DNA from: Dyadobacter fermentans DSM 18053
GTDB taxonomy: Bacteria > Bacteroidota > Bacteroidia > Cytophagales > Spirosomataceae
Direction: 5' to 3'
Assembly (NCBI RefSeq): GCF_000023125.1
Contig: NC_013037.1
Span: 930,001 to 994,000 of the forward strand
Length of the DNA: 64,000 nt
How positions within the stretch are numbered: position 1 is the first letter of the stretch; each line of letters starts with the position of its first letter. Below, piece after piece: positions 37,501-43,596 of this stretch. Both the position numbers and the translations under genes were made by a program. The notes under the pieces were generated by a model that worked only from the letters and a program-made list of their open reading frames with translations, was not told the origin of the DNA and did no database searches.

Positions 37501-38618
37501 ACGCGTCAAATGCTTCTGAAATTGACGTTTTAATACACATTTCTGACACGGGAACAGGCATTTCGGCCGAAGATCAGGCGCGCATTTTCGAGCGGTTTTA
37601 TCAGACAGCCGAATCGCGGAAAATGGAAATGGGGTCGGGGATAGGGCTGGCGCTCACGCTTGAATATGTGAAAATGCACCGTGGGGAAATCAATCTGGAA
37701 AGTACACCCGGGGCAGGAAGTACGTTCACGATTTCGCTGCCCAAAGGAAATGCGGATCAGCTCATGTCGCAGATCGAACCGGATATTTATTCCAGGTTCC
37801 AGCCTGCACCGCCGACTCCGGATGATGCTGAAACGATATTGTCGGATCAGGAGAAGCCGCTGCTTTTGATTGTGGAGGACAATCCGGATATGGTCGACTT
37901 TATCAGGCTGAGCCTAAGTGAAAAATACAGGTTTGCCATTGCGGGTGATGGGGCAGAAGGTTTCAGAAAAGCAGCGGAACTGGCACCGGAGGTAATCATT
38001 TCGGACGTGATGATGCCCGTGATGGACGGTCTTACTTTGTGCAGTAAAATCAAAAGCAATCCTAAAACCAGCCAGTTTTCCGTCATTCTGCTCACTGCCC
38101 GCAGCCTGGCTTCCCAGAAAATTGAAGGAATCCGGATTGGAGCAGACGCTTACATCACCAAGCCTTTTGATATTGAATTACTGGACGCGCAGATCGAAAA
38201 TCTCTTGCAGCGAAAAAGAGAACTGACCGCCTATTTCCGCCACGAGCTGATCGTAACGCCGACCGCCGATGAAGGCAAGGAAAACAAGGACGACAAGTTT
38301 GTCCGTAAAGTGATGAATATTATCGAGGCGCATATATCCGATCCTGATTTCACCGTAGAGATGTTGGGTTCGGAAATTGGAATGAGCTCCGCGCATTTGT
38401 CCAGAAAGCTCAAATCGCTGACCCAGTTTTCTGCAAATGAAATCATCAAAAAATACCGGATCAAAAAAGCTTCCCTGATGCTTGAAAACAAGGGTGGAAA
38501 TATCTCCGAGGTCATGTATGATGTTGGCTTTTCGAGTCTTTCCTATTTTTCAAAATGTTTCCGGGAAGAGTTCGGGGTGACGCCGAAGGAATATGCCCGC
38601 ACGATAACCAAGGAATAG
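34584..38618 (+). CDS. Hybrid two-component system regulator (HTCS), full length
   Basis: A 1344-residue one-protein two-component system. Signal segment 1-27, then a periplasmic double propeller of many reg_prop repeats (LWVGT, LWIGT, IWIGT) to about residue 690, then a Y_Y_Y domain. A membrane helix lies near 777-797. The kinase has phospho-acceptor His837 in NISHELRTP and ATPase motifs LLSNAFKFT and GSGIGLALT. The receiver has phospho-acceptor Asp1141 in IISDVMMPVMDG. A C-terminal AraC helix-turn-helix ends VGFSSLSYFSKCFREEFG. It diverges from a SusC/SusD/GH5-like operon, its presumed target. Confidence 0.96.
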   Translation: MHREGWIRRMGVVIFLFIITCLRALGQEKFFSTISVRDGLPTNLMNAIAQDRNDFIWIATADGLARYDGYHFRVFKKGDDAHSIPSNGVQAICPDGEELWVGTVKGLCKINTITFKVTRIELGTDISIRSIAKGRGNYLWIGTVNGLIKYDLAKGRYRTLTKENSGLSHNIVRTIFQDRNGILWLGTYDGLNRLDPQSQTITSFNLKQGNAALRNNLICDIKPVDDSDSLIWVGTETGLCRFNTVTGSLENRGERINLSNQVVKAIYTDKSRKVWLGTDFGLNVYDPATGKNERYFHNPQSPYSISNNVIWQIFEDRAGVLWFATSNGISKVNQMDNLYQYHGVTQQSGAQIIGNQVKSLLVSRSGIYWIGTLHGVIRYDPQTGQSRKFDIDSPEKSRLLINNVANFHEDRHGRIWIGTAAGINVWDESKQQMHAVAASKTNGLASNYINNFVETPDGTLLVGAWEAGIFQVTNSTESIENLHFKLISKAETNQFLYGSGFLWLIESDELFQLDLLSYQKKKIAAFDREAARKTVSSFFMAKNGTIWAATQHGLIAYDPKTGNADFHVIANYSIARTAIAEDRQGNIWTATNAALEKFNPTSKQVEFFPLNKNLPLKSFSPGCVARSASGELFFGGDNGYLSFAPEKAVANRYQPKIFLTNLLLNNQSVGIGEKINDRVILDRDISFTPAIELDYGQRSIELQFASLHYWLPEVNHYSYKLEGEDEDWNTTSGGKNFAVYSNLSPGTYTFKVRGTNNNGIWSDEISSTKITVNPPFFLSTRFLILYFCLIVAGIYIALKIYSSRIKLENELKISKLEIAHAEEIEQTKEQFFTNISHELRTPISLILPPIHQIMKNGKLNAENFKLISLAEKNSHRLLRVVNQVLDFKKMQSDTLHLNMTKVEIVRLLQELYSHFSDKAARHEIDYTFSSSVTEFEMIADVEKVETMVFNLLSNAFKFTPNGGSIRLGIEVLNASNASEIDVLIHISDTGTGISAEDQARIFERFYQTAESRKMEMGSGIGLALTLEYVKMHRGEINLESTPGAGSTFTISLPKGNADQLMSQIEPDIYSRFQPAPPTPDDAETILSDQEKPLLLIVEDNPDMVDFIRLSLSEKYRFAIAGDGAEGFRKAAELAPEVIISDVMMPVMDGLTLCSKIKSNPKTSQFSVILLTARSLASQKIEGIRIGADAYITKPFDIELLDAQIENLLQRKRELTAYFRHELIVTPTADEGKENKDDKFVRKVMNIIEAHISDPDFTVEMLGSEIGMSSAHLSRKLKSLTQFSANEIIKKYRIKKASLMLENKGGNISEVMYDVGFSSLSYFSKCFREEFGVTPKEYARTITKE

Positions 38619-38640
38619 AAAAAGTTATCTCACCACATCC

Positions 38641-38671
38641 CGGCAGATTTTAATAAATTGCCTTTTTAACC
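38641..38671 (+). promoter_or_regulatory. Conserved upstream element of XRE-like gene (copy 1)
   Basis: The stretch CGGCAGATTT then AATAAATTGCCTTTTTAACC lies 15 bp before the start codon. Almost the same sequence lies before the paralogue at 41043. Conservation outside the coding region suggests a shared promoter or binding site. Confidence 0.5.
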
Positions 38672-38685
38672 AAAAAACTCGCCGC

Positions 38686-39105
38686 ATGACACATACTGTC
38701 TCCCATCGAAACATTCACCAAGGACGCAATTTAAAACGATTTCGGGAGCTGCTTGGCCTGAAACAAGACGCGATGGCGATTCAGCTCGGCAAGGATTGGA
38801 ATCAGCAAAAAGTGTCTCTGCTGGAACAAAAAGAAAGGATTGATTCGGATATTCTGGAGCAGGTTGCTGCAATCCTCAAAATTCCAGCCGAAGCGATCCG
38901 GAATTTTGATGAGGACCAGGCGGTAAATATTATCTCAAATACCTTTGACAAGGTAGAAAACTCTTTCAACTTCGGGACTTTTAACTTACATCCCATAGAC
39001 AAATTGATGCAGCTTCATGAGGAGAAAATCGCTTTGTATGAACGGATGTTGAAGGAGAAGGATGAGATGATGGGGCGGTTGGAGCGGCTGATTGGTGATA
39101 AATAA
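38686..39105 (+). CDS. XRE-type helix-turn-helix regulator (paralogue 1)
   Basis: A 139-residue protein. Residues about 12-75 form a Cro/CI-like helix-turn-helix (GRNLKRFRELLGLKQDAMAI, then WNQQKVSLLEQKERI). The C-terminus (about 103-137) is a charged helix, LHEEKIALYERMLKEKDEMM, that could form a coiled coil. A close paralogue is at 41043, sharing the HTH, the phrase LEQVAAILKIPAEAIRNFDE and the tail, but with a different linker. Target genes unknown. Confidence 0.85.
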   Translation: MTHTVSHRNIHQGRNLKRFRELLGLKQDAMAIQLGKDWNQQKVSLLEQKERIDSDILEQVAAILKIPAEAIRNFDEDQAVNIISNTFDKVENSFNFGTFNLHPIDKLMQLHEEKIALYERMLKEKDEMMGRLERLIGDK

Positions 39106-39146
39106 AAATGCGGTTCAAGCATATTGCTGTCACCTGCAAGGCCATT

Positions 39147-39740
39147 CTAAGCAATATGTGCTGATTGCTTGGAAAATATGTGAAAGACCTTGCCGGTGAC
39201 GTTCATGAAAAATGCATGAACATTCAGTTTTAATTGATCGATTTTCACCTCGTTGAGGGTGCTGGGCTTTTCAGTCACTTTTTTGCTTGATGCATAGAAG
39301 TAATCGGTTTTCATTATCTCACTTGCTAGATTTTCAGCGAATGATCGGTGACATTGCATCTCTCCGGGCTTTCCCGTATTACCTCCTGTATCAAGATAAG
39401 TTTTGTAGGCCCCGCAGTCCTCATGCTCGATAATGTAGACGTCTTCAATAAGATGAAGCTGGGCTGCAATTTTCACATGTTCGAGCAGGGTCTTCCGCCA
39501 ATGCTGAGCTTGCTCTTCAAAATTATTGATGTATTTGTGCTCTTGCGTTGCGCTGATGCATAATGACGTCCCGGCAATGCTGAAAAGGTCATACCGATTG
39601 TGAAGGTTTTCGGCTTCCAGGAATTCGAGCAGGTTGTCGGTGAGCCTAAGGTCGATGCAGCTGATAACCAGTACATTTTTATGTGGTCGCCTGTATTCGG
39701 CGACCTGAAATGGTTTGCTGTCGGACGTTTTTTCATTCAT
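39147..39740 (-). CDS. Beta-carbonic-anhydrase-like protein
   Basis: A 197-residue protein with the metal-site signature of beta-carbonic anhydrases: C-x-D-x-R in ISCIDLRLTDN (Cys28, Asp30, Arg32) and H-x-x-C in IEHEDCGAY (His106, Cys109). No signal peptide. The C-terminal 50 residues differ from classical enzymes, so CO2 hydration is plausible but not assured. It stands alone between two XRE-like regulators on the other strand. Confidence 0.75.
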   Translation of the reverse strand: MNEKTSDSKPFQVAEYRRPHKNVLVISCIDLRLTDNLLEFLEAENLHNRYDLFSIAGTSLCISATQEHKYINNFEEQAQHWRKTLLEHVKIAAQLHLIEDVYIIEHEDCGAYKTYLDTGGNTGKPGEMQCHRSFAENLASEIMKTDYFYASSKKVTEKPSTLNEVKIDQLKLNVHAFFMNVTGKVFHIFSKQSAHIA

Positions 39741-39890
39741 GGAAAGTAGAGCTAGAGGTTAGGGAGATGTTACGGTTACAAAATACAATAAATCTGGCAA
39801 AAACCTAACCCTCACTTCGTTAGCGGCATTGCGGACGCAACCGTTATTCCATCAAGAAATTGATTGGCTTTAATCCTGATTCTTTACTTT

Positions 39891-40280
39891 CTACGCTAAT
39901 GAAACCATGCTGTAAGTTGCAGGATAAAGCTTTCTGAACATGGCATAAGTGACTGAAACCATTCCAAATGCGACGACGGCGTCAACGGTAGCGGGCAGGC
40001 CGAGGACAGCTAATTTGGAAAAGAAGGCGAAGAGAATGTCGAAGAATATTCCTGCGAAAACCCATTCTTTCAATCTTAACAGTCGGTTGGGCGTCAGCAA
40101 CACGGCCACGCCGGAAAGCTTAGCCACGCCCAGGATGTAAATGAAGTGCGAAGGATATCCCAATTGCTGCGTAATTTCCCAGACCAGCGGATTTCTGGTC
40201 AGTTCGAAAAAGCCGCTTGCGCCAAACCATAATGAAGTTAATGCTGCGCCGGTCCAATAGGTAATTCTTGAAGTTCTCAT
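39891..40280 (-). CDS. DoxX-like small membrane protein
   Basis: A 129-residue protein with four predicted membrane helices. Family-like segments are GASGFFELTRNP, FIYILGVAKLSGVAVLL and KEWVFAGIFFDILFAF. The start at 40280 was preferred over an upstream extension with no family likeness. DoxX-like proteins occur widely in Bacteroidota; their function is poorly defined. Confidence 0.8.
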   Translation of the reverse strand: MRTSRITYWTGAALTSLWFGASGFFELTRNPLVWEITQQLGYPSHFIYILGVAKLSGVAVLLTPNRLLRLKEWVFAGIFFDILFAFFSKLAVLGLPATVDAVVAFGMVSVTYAMFRKLYPATYSMVSLA

Positions 40281-40512
40281 GATCGTTTTTGTTAGATTCT
40301 GAGGCGAAATTGCTGCGTAGCGGGCTGCGGCGGTAGGAGAATGTGGCCGAAGTGGACGATTTGGGGGGCGAGGTAGACAGGTGTTCCCGCCGCAGCTTCT
40401 GGCAAAGTATTTTAAATACATTTTGCATGCCGAGGCTGCGGCTGTGATTTATGGAAAATGGAAACAAGCAGAAGAAAATCCGCGGTGTGCAAGTATGAAG
40501 AAGGATATGCCG

Positions 40513-40881
40513 TTACGCGATTTTAATCACAAATGCGGTCAATTCCGCCATCTTGCCATTCTCGAATCGCCAGACGTCACAATATGAGTAATGTGTTACA
40601 GTTCCGTCCTGATCCTTCAAATCGATCTTGCCGATTGCGGTAACGTAATCGCCTTCTGCAATCAGATTTTCAACCTGGAACTTTGGCGGCTCCAAATAGG
40701 TCTCGGCCATATATTGCCGGACAGCCTCCTTTCCTGTGAGCGTTTGCTCGCCGACGAAAGTCCATATGACGGTGTCGGTGCAGAATGCTAAAAATCCTTC
40801 GTTGTCGCCGTTCATGACGGCGGCGTTGGCGGTTTGTAGTATTTCTTTGTTTCCCATTTTTGTAAAATGCTTATTTGACAT
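40513..40881 (-). CDS. SnoaL-like / NTF2-fold protein
   Basis: A 122-residue single-domain cone-fold protein: NKEILQTANAAVMNGDNEGF, then WTFVGEQTLTGKEAVRQYM and a final FENGKMAELTAFVIKI. Such proteins include isomerases, cyclases and orphan binding proteins. No neighbour points to a pathway. An internal ATG at 40857 (starting MGNKEILQ) is an equally good start. Confidence 0.8.
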   Translation of the reverse strand: MSNKHFTKMGNKEILQTANAAVMNGDNEGFLAFCTDTVIWTFVGEQTLTGKEAVRQYMAETYLEPPKFQVENLIAEGDYVTAIGKIDLKDQDGTVTHYSYCDVWRFENGKMAELTAFVIKIA

Positions 40882-40993
40882 TCTCTGTTAAAAATACCGT
40901 GCGACTCCAAGACCGACAGGCGGCTTGTCACGTTTAAATGTAATCCTTCACCGGGAATTAACCTGACAATGCTAGTAAGTTATCCGAGCACTT

Positions 40994-41028
40994 CCCGCCA
41001 GATTTATATAAATTGCCTTTTTTAACCC
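40994..41028 (+). promoter_or_regulatory. Conserved upstream element of XRE-like gene (copy 2)
   Basis: CCCGCCAGATTTATATAAAT followed by TGCCTTTTTTAACC lies 15 bp before the start of the second XRE paralogue and matches the copy at 38641-38671 with few changes. Confidence 0.5.
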
Positions 41029-41042
41029 AACACCCTTTCCAC

Positions 41043-41459
41043 ATGGCACATACTACCTCCAATCCGAAGATCCACGAAGGCCGTAACTTGAAGAGATTCA
41101 GAGAGATGATGTCTGTGAAACAGGACGCGCTCGCGGTTGAGCTCGGCGAAGACTGGAACCAGCAAAAAATCTCCCAGCTCGAACAGAAGGAAAAGATCGA
41201 TAACGATATATTGGAGCAAGTGGCGGCAATTTTGAAAATCCCGGCTGAGGCGATTCGGAATTTTGATGAAGAGCAGGCTATCACTGTAATTTGCAGCACT
41301 TTCAACGACAACTCTCAGATAGGTACCCTGATCAATAACTACAACAACCCTATTGATGCGGTCTTAAAACTTCATGAAGAAAAAATGGCACTCTACGAGC
41401 GGATGTTGAAGGAGAAGGATGAGATGATGGAGCGGTTGGAGCGCTTCGTTGTCAAATAA
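41043..41459 (+). CDS. XRE-type helix-turn-helix regulator (paralogue 2)
   Basis: A 138-residue paralogue of the protein at 38686. The helix-turn-helix (GRNLKRFREMMSVKQDALAV, WNQQKISQLEQKEKI) and C-terminal charged helix (LHEEKMALYERMLKEKDEMM) are nearly the same; the linker (about 84-105) is Asn-rich and unrelated. The ATG at 41043 corresponds to the paralogue's start; upstream in-frame codons are not conserved. A strong terminator follows. Confidence 0.85.
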   Translation: MAHTTSNPKIHEGRNLKRFREMMSVKQDALAVELGEDWNQQKISQLEQKEKIDNDILEQVAAILKIPAEAIRNFDEEQAITVICSTFNDNSQIGTLINNYNNPIDAVLKLHEEKMALYERMLKEKDEMMERLERFVVK

Positions 41460-41520
41460 ATAAGTTTATCATACTTGATTGGCTCCTCGAATATTTGAAC
41501 GTCTTGGCAAAGTCACGACA

Positions 41521-41559
41521 AAAAAAATCCTGCAATCAATTGATTTGCAGGATTTTTTT
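41521..41559. terminator. Bidirectional intrinsic terminator
   Basis: AAAAAAATCCTGCAA pairs with TTGCAGGATTTTTTT around an 8-nt loop. It has a T-run on both strands and lies 61 bp after the second XRE gene. Confidence 0.9.
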
Positions 41560-41743
41560 TCATTTTGTGATCTTGCTGGGAACAATTTAAACCTTGAAAA
41601 CGCGTGTATATCAACTAGTTAAAATTCCTCTCAAAATAGGTAACCGAAACAGTAACCGATTCTTTTAAGTTGCTTTGATGCATTTTGAACATCGAATTGT
41701 TACTTTGAAGATACAAAAAACACTTTGAAAAGTGTTTAGTTAA

Positions 41744-42016
41744 TTCAGTCGTTTCATGAGATTTATAGTCGGAGGCCGACTTTTATTTCTTAGTCACTGT
41801 GAATTGTATTCTCTTTTCGCAAATGGCCTGATGAGCCGTCTCTCGACGGTATACGTCAATTAAAACTCACGATCTGCGGGAAGCAGTGCCGTTGAATACC
41901 GAAATGCCATTGATGACAACTCCAAGGGGCTTCTTAAGATCAATCATTTCAGGCGATAATAAATACTGACAGATTTCATTCAAGAGGTTTTTAGCTCAAA
42001 ACGATTATTTGAGTAC
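41744..42016 (-). pseudogene. Decayed copy of the 3' end of the alpha/beta hydrolase gene at 49789
   Basis: The first 50 bases are identical to 49750-49799, spanning the non-coding tail and the stop codon. The next ~220 bases match the hydrolase 3' end with many substitutions (by eye about four in five the same). Compared with the intact gene there are single-base gains and losses and an in-frame TGA, so it cannot be translated. Readable remains include the C-terminal KK and short stretches such as YRR. The orientation is the same as the intact copy, so the two form direct repeats around the toxin-like operon and the T9SS protein gene. Confidence 0.85.
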
Positions 42017-42260
42017 CGGAAATTAGCAGGTATTTTTTTATCAGGCATACGCGGCGCATACGCAAAATGTGCTGCCTGAGGCTGCATATATGAAACCGTT
42101 TAATAATAGTTCTTACAATAAATGGTACTTAGTTTTGATTCATATGTAAAAATATTTCTATTGCAAATCGCGGTTACAAACTAGCTGGGCCTTTTGGGTG
42201 TCGGGCGGAGCTTGTATTTCGCGTGTTAATTATCTCAAACATAAATCATTACCTTACCCT

Positions 42261-42614
42261 ATGGCCAGACCAGTAAAAATGACCGTTAACAACAACACAG
42301 GCAAAGTGTTGACCTTGAAGTCTAAAAATGCGGAACACGGAAAATTTACGACCGATCCCCCTTCCAAAATAGAATCCTCGGGCAGCTGGGCGTGTTCTAC
42401 CCGGAGCGGCGGGACTGTTGGGCCGGAGGGCACCGTAGTGTACGAAACCGACGGTGGCAGCACAACCATCGAGTTTTACTTCAACCACCCCTTCGGCAGC
42501 GCTACCAGCTCCTATCGGGTTACGCCAACACCCCGCGATGCTGTCGGATACGACATTAAAGGCAGTTTCAAAGGCCACGATCAGGACATTACTTTTGAAT
42601 TGTACCCCATTTAA
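42261..42614 (+). CDS. Aegerolysin / Cry34-like lipid-binding protein
   Basis: A 117-residue all-beta protein without signal peptide. It opens VKMTVNNNTGKVLTLKSKN and contains the aegerolysin hallmarks: a central GPEGTVVYE (compare TGTEG in relatives) and the aromatic FYFNHPFGS (compare YFDNPF/WDCPWGS), closing with HDQDITFELYPI. Overall it resembles insecticidal Cry34 (Gpp34) and fungal ostreolysin/pleurotolysin A. Family members bind specific membrane sphingolipids and recruit a larger partner to form pores. The ATG at 42261 is favoured over an upstream GTG-type start because family likeness begins there. It is 11 bp from the phospholipase gene and first in a three-gene operon. Lipid target unknown. 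Confidence 0.85.
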   Translation: MARPVKMTVNNNTGKVLTLKSKNAEHGKFTTDPPSKIESSGSWACSTRSGGTVGPEGTVVYETDGGSTTIEFYFNHPFGSATSSYRVTPTPRDAVGYDIKGSFKGHDQDITFELYPI

Positions 42615-42625
42615 AACCCATCGAT

Positions 42626-43573
42626 ATGGTAACGCAGCAATACTCGGAAGCAATTGAGCGGGGTTTTGGGGAGGAAAAGATTGACACGGCGGCCTGGATG
42701 GGACGCCTGGCTGATAGCACGAAGCTGAACGGAATCGTGATGCCAGGCAGCCACGACGCAGGCATGTCCCAGACGGATCACTGCGGGGCGGGAGGGGATT
42801 TAAACCCCGGGCTGTCCCAAACCCAGGGGTTGAATATACTAGACCAGTTGAAGGCCGGATCCCGGTATTTCGACATCCGGGTGGATTACGATCACCGCGA
42901 ATTGGTCACGTATCACAGAACGGGCGATTCGGGTTGCAACGGCCAGCCATTGGCCGCTGTTCTGAACCAATCGATTGACTTTATCAAAGCATACCCTTCG
43001 GAAACTTTCATCCTAAAATTCTCCCATATCCGCACCAACCGGGGCGCCGAACGGGAGATCAAAGACCGGATCGATCAGTTTCTGTCGGATATGCGGTTCA
43101 AGCCCTATTTCTACACGCAAAAGCAGTATGACCTGAACCTGGCGGAAACTACCCTGGGTGAATGCAGGGGGAAATTTATCCTCGTCTTCGATTATCCCGA
43201 GTATATCAGCGCCCGGTCGGGCCGGTTCCGGTACCACGATGGGTCCAGTTATGCCGGCCCTAATATCACGGTGTATGATTCGTATTCCAAAACCACCTCG
43301 CTGGACAAGATGAAAAGCGATCAGCTGGCAAAGCTGGATACCTACGGCGGCCTGGGCAAGGACTATTTGTTCCTGTTGTCCTGGACACTCACGCCCGACG
43401 CAGGGACCTTTTTCGGCGGTTCCGTCAAAAAGCTGGCGGAGGAAGCGAACCCGGAGCTGGAAAAAGTACTGGCGGAATGTATGAGCCTGCCCGACAAGCC
43501 CCGGCCTAATATCGTGTATATCGATTACCTCGAAGCCGGAATCGCCCGGCACATCATTCAGTGTAATTTTTAA
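42626..43573 (+). CDS. Phosphatidylinositol-specific phospholipase C, X-domain protein
   Basis: A 315-residue single-domain protein with the bacterial PI-PLC X-box fold. The two catalytic histidines are visible: His43 in MPGSHDAGM and His97 in LVTYHRTGD, with Arg85 in RYFDIRVDYD. It would cleave phosphatidylinositol or a related phospholipid head group, or a GPI-type anchor. No signal peptide, unlike many secreted PI-PLCs. It sits between the aegerolysin-like and MACPF-like genes with gaps of 11 and 23 bp, so all three are likely co-transcribed. A lipase here suggests membrane priming or attack on a eukaryotic-type membrane, which is inference. Confidence 0.88.
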   Translation: MVTQQYSEAIERGFGEEKIDTAAWMGRLADSTKLNGIVMPGSHDAGMSQTDHCGAGGDLNPGLSQTQGLNILDQLKAGSRYFDIRVDYDHRELVTYHRTGDSGCNGQPLAAVLNQSIDFIKAYPSETFILKFSHIRTNRGAEREIKDRIDQFLSDMRFKPYFYTQKQYDLNLAETTLGECRGKFILVFDYPEYISARSGRFRYHDGSSYAGPNITVYDSYSKTTSLDKMKSDQLAKLDTYGGLGKDYLFLLSWTLTPDAGTFFGGSVKKLAEEANPELEKVLAECMSLPDKPRPNIVYIDYLEAGIARHIIQCNF

Positions 43574-43596
43574 GACATTTATTTCAGAGACATACC

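Larger units (their letters stand above)
41460..42260. other. 800-bp gene-free stretch before the toxin-like operon
   Basis: It holds the terminator at 41521, a small palindrome (AAACACTTT-GA-AAAGTGTTT, 41718-41737), the decayed hydrolase fragment at 41744-42016, and about 240 AT-rich bases leading to the aegerolysin-like gene. That last part should contain the operon's promoter, but I could not pick a convincing one. Confidence 0.6.
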
